A stretch of DNA of 41,264 bases. Origin: Alphaproteobacteria bacterium (GTDB lineage Bacteria > Pseudomonadota > Alphaproteobacteria > UBA11073). Numbering within the stretch: the stretch's first letter is position 1; every line of letters starts with the position of its first letter. The notes under the pieces are model-generated. The model was not told where the DNA came from, ran no database searches, and worked only from the letters and a program-made list of their open reading frames with translations. The position numbers and the translations under genes were made by a program. Below, in pieces: positions 1 through 8,332 of this stretch. The stretch is taken from positions 1 through 41,264 of the forward strand of contig JABDAM010000011.1 of assembly GCA_013289145.1 (NCBI GenBank). The letters run 5' to 3'.

Positions 1-95
1 ACCCCTTCCCGGGACGAGCAAAAAATCCTTGATAAAGTTTTATTCCCTATGCCATATAGAAGTTTGTAATTTAATAACTGCGAGAAAACACCACC

Positions 96-299
96 ATGAC
101 AGATAATGCAAATGAGCCTCCATACGAAAATCCAAATACAGGTAAAGATGGCCAATTCCTTTCACCACGCAAGCATCCGGGGGAAAAAGATTTACCGAAT
201 TCCAAATCACGCAGCCGTCATGGCGTGAAAATTGAGGGAAAGTATATCGAAGTTACACCAGAGGAAATGGATAGAATATACTTCGGACCTCACCCCTAA
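96..299 (+). CDS. Small hypothetical protein, 67 aa
   Basis: I do not recognise this protein. It is hydrophilic, rich in Asn, Pro, Lys and Glu, and has no membrane segment or signal peptide. The first half looks disordered. The second half could form a short strand-helix unit (GVKIEGKYIEVTPEEMDRIY, residues 43-62). No convincing ribosome binding site precedes the ATG. It is convergent with hdaA, whose stop lies 15 bp beyond this stop, so the two genes share a short terminator-free gap. Codon use is less GC-biased than in the neighbouring housekeeping genes. It could be a real small gene or a chance reading frame. Confidence 0.45.
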   Translation: MTDNANEPPYENPNTGKDGQFLSPRKHPGEKDLPNSKSRSRHGVKIEGKYIEVTPEEMDRIYFGPHP

Positions 300-314
300 A
301 CGAAAAAACAAGCT

Positions 315-998
315 TTACTCCTCGCTTTCCTCTCCCGCCCCCAACGACCGCCGCGCCAGCCACACCGACACCGGTTTTTGCAGTTCCAAGGCGGTTTGAT
401 CAATCGCCGCCACGGCCTGTTGCGCCGCCACGGCAGATCTTTCCAAGTGCGTCATCAACCAATCAATCACCGCTTGCGGCACGTTCAATTGCCGGTCGGC
501 GAAAAGTTTTAAATATAATTGCTGCATCAGGATTTCATCCGGTTCCGCCACCTCAACCGCCACCACGCCGCGCAGGCGGGAGGCCAGATCCGGCAGCAGC
601 AATCCCCACTGTTGCGGATAACTCGACGCCGTCATCAAAATTGTCTGCTTGTTTTGCAGCGCCAGATTATACAAATGCAACAACGCCCGTTCGCGCCCGA
701 TTTGGCCTGTGACCTGATCCGCATCGTCAATCGCGACGGGCCGCAGCGCATAACGCGTCGGGTTAAAATCCTCGCGCAAGTCCGATACGCGGCATTGCGC
801 GGCAGCGGTATGCAAGCTCCACAGTTCCAGCAAATGCGTTTTCCCAACGCCCTTTGGCCCCACCAAAATCACCGCGGGCGCGGGCCAATCCGGCCAGGCA
901 TGCACCGCGTCATAAGCCGCCCGGTTGCTGCCCGCGACGATAAAATTATCGCCCGAATAATTCGGCGCGGGATCGAATTGAAACGTCATTTGCGCCAT
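315..998 (-). CDS. hdaA: HdaA-type DnaA regulatory ATPase
   Basis: This is a DnaA-like AAA+ protein without the DnaA C-terminal DNA-binding domain; at 227 aa it has the usual size of HdaA/Hda. In known members it acts with the DNA clamp to stimulate ATP hydrolysis by DnaA and so limits re-initiation of replication. Visible motifs are Walker A GPKGVGKT (47-54), Walker B VAIDDAD (88-94), a sensor-1 region TASS (123-126) and the box VII arginine motif LASRL (138-142). The N-terminal MTFQFD stretch resembles the clamp-binding peptide of the family. It lies 11 bp downstream of the DUF2066 gene on the same strand, an arrangement common in alphaproteobacteria near purM/purN. A second ATG three codons in is an alternative start. 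Confidence 0.9.
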   Translation of the reverse strand: MAQMTFQFDPAPNYSGDNFIVAGSNRAAYDAVHAWPDWPAPAVILVGPKGVGKTHLLELWSLHTAAAQCRVSDLREDFNPTRYALRPVAIDDADQVTGQIGRERALLHLYNLALQNKQTILMTASSYPQQWGLLLPDLASRLRGVVAVEVAEPDEILMQQLYLKLFADRQLNVPQAVIDWLMTHLERSAVAAQQAVAAIDQTALELQKPVSVWLARRSLGAGEESEE

Positions 999-1009
999 GG
1001 CGGGCGCTC

Positions 1010-1801
1010 TTAAGGCAGTAGCGTATAAAGCGGCGGCACCGTCGGCGCTTTGCTTTGCAATTTCACGCCGTGCGCTGTCAGGCTTTGTAAAACCTGCGGC
1101 AATTCGCCCTGATAACTCACCAGCATTACGGCATTCGCCGCGCTCACGGAACGCAATTCCGTCTTCGTGACGCCCGGCGCGCGCGCGATCTGATTTTGCG
1201 CCATATCCAGTTCACGCGGACTATAAGCGGAAATTTCAACCAGAATACTTTTCGCATCCGCCAACACGCCCATTTTGCCCGGTGGAGTCAGCGTGGCAGG
1301 CGTAACCACCGGTTCCGCCGCCGTCACCGGCAAGGGTTGCGCCGCGACATTACTGATCACACTGCCGCCGATATCTCCCTTGCCGTCAGGCACCGCCTGT
1401 GCCGCAGCCAGGGGTTGTTGCACGTTACGCTGTGCCAATTCATGCGGCGTTGGAATAGCCGCCGCGCCGAAAGCCGCGCGCACTGGATTCTGCCGGAACC
1501 GAAACGTAAAAGTTCCCGTATATTCGTTGGTATTGAATTTTTCCTGCTCCACATGAAAATCGCTGACCATATCGCCGATGGCCTTGTCAGACACATTCGG
1601 GATTGGCCCGCCCGGCACCAACTGCGTCGCCAAATTCATAAAGGCTTTGCGCTGGGCATCCACAATCGCCTGATCCTTAGCCGCCGAGGCGCTGTCCGCC
1701 GTCACATCCACGCTGACGCCCGGAACCACATAAGGCTCCGCCGCCCGCGCGGGGAGGGCCAGCAAAATCACCATACAAAAAAGGCAAAATAATCGGCGCA
1801 T
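1010..1801 (-). CDS. DUF2066 family exported protein
   Basis: This is a secreted protein of the DUF2066 family, whose function is unknown. I chose the ATG at 1801 because it opens a clean signal peptide (MRRLFCLFCMVILLALPARA, cleavage before AEP). The frame remains open a further 20 codons upstream, but those residues would spoil the signal. After the signal comes the family's typical opening, with VDVTADSASAAKDQAIVDAQ giving way to a helix, and then a Pro/Ala-rich middle and a C-terminal domain predicted to be alpha/beta. The protein would be periplasmic. It is transcribed into hdaA, 11 bp downstream; this pairing recurs in alphaproteobacteria beside purM. The family name is well supported by pattern; the role is not. 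Confidence 0.75.
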   Translation of the reverse strand: MRRLFCLFCMVILLALPARAAEPYVVPGVSVDVTADSASAAKDQAIVDAQRKAFMNLATQLVPGGPIPNVSDKAIGDMVSDFHVEQEKFNTNEYTGTFTFRFRQNPVRAAFGAAAIPTPHELAQRNVQQPLAAAQAVPDGKGDIGGSVISNVAAQPLPVTAAEPVVTPATLTPPGKMGVLADAKSILVEISAYSPRELDMAQNQIARAPGVTKTELRSVSAANAVMLVSYQGELPQVLQSLTAHGVKLQSKAPTVPPLYTLLP

Positions 1802-1886
1802 CGCGATTCCATTATAAATCATTCCTTGCCAAAGCATAGGTAATATGCGGCTTGCCGACACAAATTGTTCCTTGAGTAAGGGAAAA

Positions 1887-2810
1887 TTAGGGGCTTAATC
1901 CAGCTCCGCGCGGCACAGTCCGCTCGACCAGTTTACGTTCGCCGTTTTGTATTTCCGGCTTTATGATCATCGCTTCCGTGACCATTACTATTTCCAGCGA
2001 GCCTTTAAATCCATCCATAATATCCAGCAAATGCCCACCGGCCGTGCCGGCTTTTGCCCGATCATCCGGATGCACCATGAGATGCAAATGCAGCATATCC
2101 TGTTTAATATCATCTCCTTGCAGCGCATCGGGCAAGATATAGGTTCCCGCCACATTAACACGGCAGGCCCCGGTATCATCAAAAACCTTCTGCTTAACTT
2201 CTTTTAACGTGGGGTAATGCCCCAATGCATCATGTTCCGAACCAGGCACCGAACGCGTTATTGCATGATCAACCTCGCCCTGAAGACGGACCGCACAGCC
2301 AATGGCTTTTTGCTTATGAGACCGATTATATTTTTTTATCTCTTTGACCAGCATGGCTTTCAGATCTTCAAACGTATTTGCTTCAATCTGCTGTGCAACA
2401 TTTATCCGGTCAGGCGCGAATTGAGCCAGCGAATAAAATCCATCAGGCGTGATGGGAACGGCCTCTCGTTCTACGGTCAAAGAATAAGCCTTGTTTTCAC
2501 CATCAGATTGCAAACCCAATCCAATGGCTTCATCCTTTAATCCGGGACGTGAACCGATTAACAGGGCGCTTCCGGCCAATGCCTCAACTTCTGCCTGGGA
2601 AATGCTTGGCCCCAAACTGTCTGCCGTCCCGGCAGCAAGTTCCGGCAAAGTGGGCGCTTGCCTCAGACTATTATGGATGGCTTCTTTTGTAACTTGATTA
2701 CGCCATTCAACGCCATGGCTGAAACGCACTTTCCGGCGAGAAAGCGGCTCCGGCCAGGTTCTTTCTGCTTTATACCATATATCTTTTGTTTCATCGTTAT
2801 CCATAATCAT
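1887..2810 (-). CDS. Hypothetical protein with a C-terminal PPC (DUF296)-like stretch
   Basis: I do not recognise the 307-aa protein as a whole. Residues 239-284 contain a His-rich strand (HLHLMVHPDD, 241-250), then GGHLLDIMDGFKGSLEIVMV (258-277). This order, an HxH strand followed by GGHL and a strand ending in E-hydrophobic, resembles the PPC/DUF296 fold, but the match is by eye and weak. No signal peptide or membrane segment is visible. The start has AAGGA six bases upstream; the third codon is also ATG and has AGGG six bases before it. The next gene upstream (127 aa) has nearly the same leader, GGGATGATT before its ATG, so the two may be translated in a common way. Both are less GC-rich than their neighbours and sit between the DUF2066 gene and purM. 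Confidence 0.6.
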   Translation of the reverse strand: MIMDNDETKDIWYKAERTWPEPLSRRKVRFSHGVEWRNQVTKEAIHNSLRQAPTLPELAAGTADSLGPSISQAEVEALAGSALLIGSRPGLKDEAIGLGLQSDGENKAYSLTVEREAVPITPDGFYSLAQFAPDRINVAQQIEANTFEDLKAMLVKEIKKYNRSHKQKAIGCAVRLQGEVDHAITRSVPGSEHDALGHYPTLKEVKQKVFDDTGACRVNVAGTYILPDALQGDDIKQDMLHLHLMVHPDDRAKAGTAGGHLLDIMDGFKGSLEIVMVTEAMIIKPEIQNGERKLVERTVPRGAGLSP

Positions 2811-2871
2811 CCCTATTCCTTGTGCTATTGTCTAACATTATTCCATACAAACATGACGAAAATGTTACAAA

Positions 2872-3255
2872 TCACAAAGCCGGCCCGCCTGGTGGTGGGG
2901 ATGGATTTTTAACAACCTTCCGCAATTTTTCCGGCGGCGTGCGCAAAACGCTTAATACATTCTTAAATTCATCGTCTGATAAAGGCTGGCGTAATTTTGA
3001 TCCCGGCCGCGTCAAACTTGAAATCTTTTGAACCGTCCCCGCATCCATGCCCAATTCCCGCAACGCCTGTGACGCGTTTCTGCCGCAATAATTCGATGCG
3101 GTATTATATATATTGCATAATGCCAGAGATTCTCCCGCAATTAATTGCGGCTTTTGTTCATCCCTTGCAAAGGTATGATAAGCACGGACCAGATCCTCAA
3201 CATAATCCAGCAATTTCTGGTGAAAATCTACAGCCGGATCATTTAAATATGGCAT
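2872..3255 (-). CDS. Hypothetical protein, 127 aa
   Basis: I do not recognise this protein. It looks mostly alpha-helical: residues 1-62 are helix-forming with three Cys (two near NIYNTASNYCGRNA), followed by a shorter helical part and a Pro-rich tail (PSPPPGGP). There is no signal peptide. A GGGATG stretch lies shortly before the ATG and can serve as ribosome binding site. The downstream unknown gene (307 aa) starts 61 bp after its stop on the same strand with a nearly identical leader, so the two are probably co-transcribed. The region up to purM, 99 bp, is AT-rich and must hold divergent promoters, though I cannot pick clear -35/-10 boxes. Confidence 0.6.
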   Translation of the reverse strand: MPYLNDPAVDFHQKLLDYVEDLVRAYHTFARDEQKPQLIAGESLALCNIYNTASNYCGRNASQALRELGMDAGTVQKISSLTRPGSKLRQPLSDDEFKNVLSVLRTPPEKLRKVVKNPSPPPGGPAL

Positions 3256-3354
3256 AAATCATCCCTTATGTTACCTGCCCATAATACAATTAATTTCACT
3301 GGAAATCAATAAAATCAATGGCGAAAAATTACTTTCATAGCTATGTAATCAGGC

Positions 3355-4419
3355 ATGAATAACCATGGCGCCAAAAACACCCTCACCTACCGCGACGCGG
3401 GCGTGGATATTGACGCGGGCAATGCGCTGGTTGAGGCGATCAAACCGCTGGCAAAATCAACGTCGCGGGCGGGCGGGAATGTGTCACTCGGCGGCTTCGG
3501 CGGTTTTTTTGATGTGAAGGCGGCGGGGTTCAAAGACCCCCTGCTCGTCGCCGCGACGGACGGCGTGGGCACGAAATTGAAAATCGCGATTGATTGCGGG
3601 CGGCATGATACGGTCGGCATCGACCTAGTCGCCATGTGCGTGAATGATTTGATCGTCCAGGGCGCGGAACCGCTGTTCTTCCTGGACTACTACGCCAGCG
3701 GCAAACTCGAAATCGAAGCCGCGCGCGATGTTGTCGCAGGCATCGCCGAGGGCTGCCGCCAGGCGGGATGTGCCTTGGTCGGCGGCGAAACGGCGGAGCT
3801 GCCGGGGTTATACGCGCGCGGCGATTATGATCTGGCAGGCTTCACCGTCGGCGCGGTGGAACGCGACGCGGTGATTACCGGCGCGGATATCGCACCTGGC
3901 GACGCTATCATCGGCCTCGCGAGCAGCGGCGTGCATTCCAACGGTTATTCTCTCGTGCGCAAAGTCGTTGAAATGTCCGGCGCGCAATACGACGCGCCTG
4001 CGCCGTTTGATGCAACGCAAAAACTCAGGGATGCACTGTTGACGCCGACGAAGATTTACATCAAATCCCTCCTCCCCTCCGTCCGCGCCGGAAAAGTTAA
4101 AGGCATGGCGCATATCACCGGCGGCGGCCTGTTGGAAAATATCCCGCGCGTTTTGCCGGAAGGCACGGGTGTTCGGCTCGACGCGGCGAAATGGGAATTC
4201 CTGCCCGTCTTCAAATGGCTGTCGCGCACGGCGGGCATCAATAACCACGAAATGTCGCGCACGTTTAATTGCGGTATCGGCATGATTGTGATTTGCGCGC
4301 AGGCAAATAAAAAAGATTTACTGGCCGCCCTGAACGCCGCCGGCGAAACCGCCACCGAAATCGGCGAAGTCACCGTGGGCGAAGGGGTTGAGATTTTGAA
4401 TATGGAGAGCGCGTGGTAG
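3355..4419 (+). CDS. purM: Phosphoribosylformylglycinamidine cyclo-ligase (AIR synthetase)
   Basis: PurM closes the ring of formylglycinamidine ribonucleotide with ATP to give aminoimidazole ribonucleotide, the fifth step of purine synthesis, in the cytosol. The 354-aa length is normal. Family signatures are clear: [19 protein letters not shown] at the N terminus, the GGFGG glycine-rich stretch (residues 47-51), [12 protein letters not shown] for substrate and metal binding, [23 protein letters not shown], and [15 protein letters not shown]. The C-terminal half holds [16 protein letters not shown] and FNCGIGM. The ribosome binding site is poor (AGGC next to the ATG). purN follows after a 123-bp gap filled by a perfect inverted repeat, so the two may be one operon with a processing or attenuation site between them. 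Confidence 0.97.
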   Translation: MNNHGAKNTLTYRDAGVDIDAGNALVEAIKPLAKSTSRAGGNVSLGGFGGFFDVKAAGFKDPLLVAATDGVGTKLKIAIDCGRHDTVGIDLVAMCVNDLIVQGAEPLFFLDYYASGKLEIEAARDVVAGIAEGCRQAGCALVGGETAELPGLYARGDYDLAGFTVGAVERDAVITGADIAPGDAIIGLASSGVHSNGYSLVRKVVEMSGAQYDAPAPFDATQKLRDALLTPTKIYIKSLLPSVRAGKVKGMAHITGGGLLENIPRVLPEGTGVRLDAAKWEFLPVFKWLSRTAGINNHEMSRTFNCGIGMIVICAQANKKDLLAALNAAGETATEIGEVTVGEGVEILNMESAW

Positions 4420-4430
4420 CCACCTCATAT

Positions 4431-4531
4431 TGTCACCCCGGCCTCGTGCCGGGGTCTGCGGTGACGCTAATACGCATTCTGGAACATTATGATTGCCTCA
4501 CGGCAGACCCCGGCACGAGGCCGGGGTGACA
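4431..4531. repeat. Perfect 29-bp inverted repeat between purM and purN
   Basis: The arms at 4431-4459 and 4503-4531 are exact reverse complements, separated by 43 bp. Each arm itself contains a smaller hairpin, CCCCGGC-CTCGT-GCCGGGG. Either the arms pair with each other into one long stem, or each folds alone. The GTCA(C/T)CCCGG edge is shared with the palindrome after argJ at 28352-28395. This looks like an intergenic palindromic (REP-like) element common in alphaproteobacterial genomes, not a simple terminator: no T-run follows. It ends 11 bp before the purN ATG. Confidence 0.85.
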
Positions 4532-4542
4532 GTGGAGTAAAA

Positions 4543-5157
4543 ATGATAACAAAACTCAAAGTCGGCGTCCTTATCTCCGGCCGGGGCTCAAACCTCCAAG
4601 CCCTGATTGACGCAACCGCCGCCCCGGATTTCCCGGCGGAAATTGTTTTGGTGATTTCGAATAAAGCCGACGCCTACGGCCTCACCCGCGCGCAAAATGC
4701 TGGCATCAAAACCGCTGTCATTAATCACAAAGATTTCACCACGCGCGAAGATTTTGACCGCGCGATGGATCAGAAATTGAAACAGGAAAACGTGCAGCTT
4801 GTTTGCCTCGCCGGGTTCATGCGCCTGCTCTCACCCTGGTTCGCCGAAGAATGGCGCGACCGCCTGATCAACATCCACCCTTCCCTATTACCTAAACACA
4901 AAGGCCTGAACACGCACGAAGCAGCTATCGCGGCAGGTGACACCGAACACGGCGCGACCGTCCATTTCGTCCGTCCTGCGCTCGATGACGGCCCGATTAT
5001 TTTACAAGCCAGCGTGCCCATCATGCCCGGCGATACCCCCGACACCCTCGCCGCGCGCGTCCTTGAACAAGAACACATCATCTACCCCCGCGCCGTGCGC
5101 CTCTACGCCGAAGGCCGCGTGAATGTGATTGAGGAGAAGGTTTTTATTGTAAACTAG
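4543..5157 (+). CDS. purN: Phosphoribosylglycinamide formyltransferase (GART)
   Basis: PurN transfers a formyl group from 10-formyl-tetrahydrofolate to glycinamide ribonucleotide, the third step of purine synthesis. The ATG at 4543 is chosen because GGAG lies six bases upstream and the protein then begins at the conserved KVGVLISGRGSNLQALID; a longer reading frame from 4489 would translate the inverted repeat. The resulting 204 aa is normal. The phosphate loop SGRGSN (about 12-17), the LAGFMRLLSPWF stretch, the catalytic region INIHPSLLPKHKGLNTHEAA with its Asn-His pair, and GATVHFV...LDDGPII are all present. It lies directly after purM. Confidence 0.96.
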   Translation: MITKLKVGVLISGRGSNLQALIDATAAPDFPAEIVLVISNKADAYGLTRAQNAGIKTAVINHKDFTTREDFDRAMDQKLKQENVQLVCLAGFMRLLSPWFAEEWRDRLINIHPSLLPKHKGLNTHEAAIAAGDTEHGATVHFVRPALDDGPIILQASVPIMPGDTPDTLAARVLEQEHIIYPRAVRLYAEGRVNVIEEKVFIVN

Positions 5158-5160
5158 GCT

Positions 5161-5208
5161 GGGGAACAAAGGGAGCATGCGATAGCGATCGTACTCCCTT
5201 TGCTCCCC
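5161..5208. terminator. Palindrome after purN, possible terminator
   Basis: Arms 5161-5175 and 5194-5208 pair at 14 of 15 positions (GGGGAACAAAGGGAG against its near reverse complement), enclosing an 18-base loop that contains GCATGC. It begins three bases after the purN stop, where a terminator would be expected, but no T-run follows on either strand. It may be a factor-dependent 3' end stabiliser or a member of a palindromic repeat family. Confidence 0.45.
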
Positions 5209-5250
5209 GGACTCTCTTGATAACTGTTATGAATCTTATAAAATCGCGCC

Positions 5251-5385
5251 ATGAGCCACGACCACACCGCCCCCGCTGAAGAATACAACCCCGAACGCGA
5301 CTACCACCGCGTCATGAACTGGATTAAATATGGCGTCGGGATTTGTATTATAACGATCCTCGCCCTGCGCTTTGCGATTGGGTGA
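5251..5385 (+). CDS. Small aa3-type cytochrome c oxidase subunit IV-like protein, 44 aa
   Basis: This 44-codon gene reads MSHDHTAPAEEYNPERDYHR, then VMNWIKYGVGICIITILALRFAIG. A charged, acidic N-terminal half precedes one C-terminal membrane span (about residues 26-43). Size, layout and the W-x-K-Y-G entry into the span match the tiny subunit IV of alphaproteobacterial aa3-type cytochrome c oxidases, which is often encoded away from the other subunits. The identification is by pattern only and the family is poorly conserved. No strong ribosome binding site is visible. Its TGA ends at 5385 and the stop codon of ndk on the other strand starts at 5386, so the genes meet tail to tail with no spacer. 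Confidence 0.65.
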   Translation: MSHDHTAPAEEYNPERDYHRVMNWIKYGVGICIITILALRFAIG

Positions 5386-5808
5386 TTAACCAACAATCTC
5401 TTCCGGTTTAAAGAAAAACGGGATTTCGATCGCGGCGTTTTCCGGGCTGTCGGAACCGTGGACGGAGTTCGCCTCAATCGATTCCGCGAATTCCTTGCGG
5501 ATCGTGCCGGCATCGGCGTTGGCGGGGTTGGTTGCGCCCATCACGTCGCGGTAATGACCGACGGCATTCGCGCCTTCCAGAACCTGCACCACGACAGGGC
5601 CGGAAACCATGAAACCGACCAGATCATTGAAAAACGGCCGTTCGCGGTGGATGGCGTAAAACTCTTCCGCCTGGGCGCGCGTGAGTTTCATGCGCTTTTG
5701 CGCGACGATGCGCAGGCCGGATTCCTCAATCAGTTTATTGATCGCGCCCGTCAGATTGCGGCGCGTGGCATCAGGCTTAATAATCGAAAAAGTGCGTTCG
5801 GTGGCCAT
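5386..5808 (-). CDS. ndk: Nucleoside diphosphate kinase
   Basis: Ndk moves the gamma phosphate of ATP to nucleoside diphosphates through a phospho-histidine, keeping NTP and dNTP pools balanced. I start it at the ATG at 5808 ([14 protein letters not shown]), giving 140 aa, the family's usual length; 17 more codons are open upstream but do not fit the family. The catalytic histidine is His117 in [12 protein letters not shown], and the nucleotide-binding KPDATRRN (11-18) and [11 protein letters not shown] (57-67) stretches are intact. AGGGAAA lies just before the start. The gene is divergent from mazG, 51 bp away, so both nucleotide-pool enzymes share one promoter region. Confidence 0.97.
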   Translation of the reverse strand: MATERTFSIIKPDATRRNLTGAINKLIEESGLRIVAQKRMKLTRAQAEEFYAIHRERPFFNDLVGFMVSGPVVVQVLEGANAVGHYRDVMGATNPANADAGTIRKEFAESIEANSVHGSDSPENAAIEIPFFFKPEEIVG

Positions 5809-5859
5809 TTGTTTCCCTATTTGGCTTGTTTTTAGCGTGGCGGCGGTTATAGCAGGCAA

Positions 5860-6672
5860 ATGCCGAATGACAAGATTAACAATTTGCCATCTTCACCAAT
5901 GGCGCGGCTTGTGGCCATCATGGCACAGTTGCGTAGCCCCGATGGCGGCTGCCCGTGGGATTTAGAGCAGGATTTCGCCTCGATTGCCCCTTGCACGATT
6001 GAGGAAGCTTATGAAGTCGCCGATGCAGCCGCGCGCGGCGATATGGCGGATTTGAAAGGCGAATTGGGCGATCTGCTGTTTCAGGTGGTTTTTTACGCCC
6101 AACTGGCGGCGGAGCGCGGGCATTTTGATTTTGACGGCGTGGCCGCCGCAATCGGCGATAAAATGATCAAACGCCACCCGCACGTTTTCGGCGATGCGGA
6201 TATCAAGACTTCGGCAGACCAAATGGCCGCCTGGGAAGCGCAAAAGGCCGAGGAACGCACGGCGGCGGGCGCGGAATCGGCCCTGGACGGCGTGGCGCTG
6301 GGGCTGCCTGCCCTGATGCGCGCGCAAAAACTGCAATCGCGGGCGGCCAAAACCGGCTTTGAATGGCAAAATGTGGAACACGTCCTGGCCAAGCTGGACG
6401 AGGAAATCGGTGAGGTTAAGGAAGCCATCGCCCACCAACCCCAGGACCAGGATCACATCGCCGAGGAAATCGGCGACGTCCTGTTCGTCACCACCGTCCT
6501 GGCCCGGAAACTGGGATTTGACGCCGAAACCCTGATGCGCGCGGCGAATGAAAAATTCATCCGTCGCTTTAAAAATATGGAAAAGCTGTCGAGTGATGAA
6601 AATAGCATTTTCAACGACTTATCACCAGAATCTAAACTAAGCCTTTGGCAAAAAGCTAAGAAAATAGTTTAA
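5860..6672 (+). CDS. mazG: Nucleoside triphosphate pyrophosphohydrolase MazG
   Basis: MazG hydrolyses nucleoside triphosphates to monophosphates and pyrophosphate and is thought to clear non-canonical nucleotides and lower ppGpp pools. The 270 aa contain two MazG helical domains. The first carries the metal-binding EExxE...ExxD pattern at Glu48, Glu49, Glu52, Glu68 and Asp71 after the hallmark [11 protein letters not shown] (24-34). The second holds [13 protein letters not shown] and EEIGDVLF. It shares its promoter region with ndk on the opposite strand, and its last 17 bp overlap the 3' end of the convergent prepilin peptidase gene. Confidence 0.96.
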   Translation: MPNDKINNLPSSPMARLVAIMAQLRSPDGGCPWDLEQDFASIAPCTIEEAYEVADAAARGDMADLKGELGDLLFQVVFYAQLAAERGHFDFDGVAAAIGDKMIKRHPHVFGDADIKTSADQMAAWEAQKAEERTAAGAESALDGVALGLPALMRAQKLQSRAAKTGFEWQNVEHVLAKLDEEIGEVKEAIAHQPQDQDHIAEEIGDVLFVTTVLARKLGFDAETLMRAANEKFIRRFKNMEKLSSDENSIFNDLSPESKLSLWQKAKKIV

Positions 6673-7438
6673 GAACCCACTGCTCCAACAGAACACAAGC
6701 CAGCATCGCCGCACAGATAGCGGGACCATAGGGGAAAGCGCCAAACGGCACATCAGCGGACTGTTTTGCAGGCAGGTTGATCTTTCGCCACAACAGATAG
6801 AACAAAATGCCGAACACTCCGGATAAAATCAGCAACAGCGGCAAAATCTGAAACCCCACCCACGGCCCGGCGGCGAATAACAACTTCAAATCCCCGCCGC
6901 CTAGAGATTCCGTTTCATTAATCCGCTCCACGATAAAAGCAGCCAGAAAAGCGGTTAAAAACAACATCACCCCCGCCCCCAACCCTAGCAATGGAGCCAG
7001 CCACGTACCCTCAACCTGCCAGCGCCAAACCAAGCCGACCAAAAATAAAATGATAACCAGCTTGTCCGGAATAATGAAATTTTCCCAATCAATGACAATG
7101 ATCAGCATCACTAAAACCACTAAAACCACCGCCAGCGCGCCCGCGATCGTCCAGCCGAATTCCGCCAGCACCAGGGCGGATAATAATGCCGTTGCCGCCT
7201 CAATCACCGGATAACGCGCGGAAATCGGCGCGCCGCATGTGCATTTCGCGCGCGCAAAAAACCAGGAAACAATCGGCACCAAATCCGCCACGCCCAGCGT
7301 CCGCCCGCAAGTCGGACATTTCGACCGCCCGCCCCACGATTCTTTGCGCGGCCAGCGGTAGCTCGCCATGCCGATAAAACTGCCTAAAATCGCGCCGAGC
7401 AAAAAGCCGATGCCTAATAAAACCGGAAACTGATTCAT
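6656..7438 (-). CDS. Prepilin peptidase (A24 family, PilD/GspO-like)
   Basis: A bifunctional membrane aspartyl protease that cuts the leader from type IV prepilins, and in most members also N-methylates the new N terminus. The ATG at 7438 begins MNQFPVLLGIGFLLGAILGS; this gives 260 aa. The N-terminal domain keeps the zinc site CPTC (41-44) and CTC (66-68), which marks the bifunctional type. The catalytic aspartates are Asp117 in IDWENFIIPD and Asp183 in GGGDLK. Seven to eight membrane spans are evident. It is convergent with mazG and divergent from an unknown gene that leads into the pilN-R cluster, so it very probably processes the pilins of that system; no pilin is encoded in this window. 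Confidence 0.92.
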   Translation of the reverse strand: MNQFPVLLGIGFLLGAILGSFIGMASYRWPRKESWGGRSKCPTCGRTLGVADLVPIVSWFFARAKCTCGAPISARYPVIEAATALLSALVLAEFGWTIAGALAVVLVVLVMLIIVIDWENFIIPDKLVIILFLVGLVWRWQVEGTWLAPLLGLGAGVMLFLTAFLAAFIVERINETESLGGGDLKLLFAAGPWVGFQILPLLLILSGVFGILFYLLWRKINLPAKQSADVPFGAFPYGPAICAAMLACVLLEQWVLKLFS

Positions 7439-7543
7439 GGCTGAGTTTAACCCAAAAATAACCCGGCAAGCCATCTTTTTGCTTGTCCCCGCGCACCGGC
7501 CACATTAGGATGCGCGCATAAACTTACCGCCAGGAGAAATATT

Positions 7544-8152
7544 ATGTCGGATATCAAACCATCCCCGCTCGATTTCAGCTCTTTAGACGCGTTCAAAACA
7601 TCGCTTGAAGGCAAAACATCCGCGCAAATCCGAGACGGCATGTCGCACCCGGAACATTACTGCTATTCTGCGGTGTATGAGTATGCCACCTGGAACGAAG
7701 TCCTCGCCGGCGTGCCCGAACACGAAGTGATCGCCGCCTTGGCAAAATCCGCCTTGACGCCTGCGGATTTTGAAGCGGTGCTGGACATAACCGCAACAGA
7801 TGTGTGCGTGCGCGAACAGGCATCATGGGGCGATCTGATTGCCGAAAAAGCCGACCGTAATCCCACCCCGGGAAATTTAACAACATTCACACTGCTCATC
7901 GAAAAGCTTAAACCGGATAGAATTGAACAAATTGCAGATGAACGCACGCAAAGCGGTCAGCATCAAAAGGCCGTGCATTGGGCCCGGGCCTATGAAAATG
8001 AACTGTTCCAAAATTTAAGCCCCCGTGAACGGCTAGCGCAGGCGCGCAGAACGTACAAATACCGGATGGAATTGGACGCGATAGACGATGTTAAAAAATC
8101 CACGTTGCCTAGATCGATAGAAATACGCAACAACCCCGTTCTCCGCCCCTAA
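7544..8152 (+). CDS. Hypothetical protein upstream of the pilus cluster, 202 aa
   Basis: I do not recognise this protein. It is soluble, without signal peptide or membrane span, and looks largely helical. Residues 30-80 contain paired aromatic motifs (HPEHYCYSAVYEYATWNEVL) and the C-terminal third is basic (RERLAQARRTYKYRMELD). A good ribosome binding site, CAGGAGA, lies seven bases before the ATG. It sits between the prepilin peptidase (divergent) and pilN (same strand, 180 bp on). Position suggests a link with the pilus, but nothing in the sequence proves it. Confidence 0.7.
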   Translation: MSDIKPSPLDFSSLDAFKTSLEGKTSAQIRDGMSHPEHYCYSAVYEYATWNEVLAGVPEHEVIAALAKSALTPADFEAVLDITATDVCVREQASWGDLIAEKADRNPTPGNLTTFTLLIEKLKPDRIEQIADERTQSGQHQKAVHWARAYENELFQNLSPRERLAQARRTYKYRMELDAIDDVKKSTLPRSIEIRNNPVLRP

Positions 8153-8332
8153 ATCCATTAATCCCACAGCGGCAAAAAAAGCTGTCATCAAATTGCAACC
8201 GTTTTGATATTATCCTAACTAAACTGCGGGCTAAGCATTGACGGAAATTAATAAAACCGTCATTGTTTCGGCAGGATCTTGTCGTCGATTCGACGATGGC
8301 CATTCTTAACTGCTATCCGGGGTAAGCGCCTT

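Noticed and set aside
519-1013. 164-codon plus-strand frame opposite hdaA
   Set aside because: It is antisense to a clear hdaA gene, has an Arg/Gln/His-biased composition typical of shadow frames and no recognisable motif.
4489-4542. N-terminal extension of purN
   Set aside because: It would translate the inverted repeat; the ATG at 4543 has a ribosome binding site and fits the family start.
8238-8266. Promoter for pilN (TTGACG with CATTGT at 17 bp)
   Set aside because: The -10 matches consensus at only three positions; a small stem in the same place is as good an explanation.
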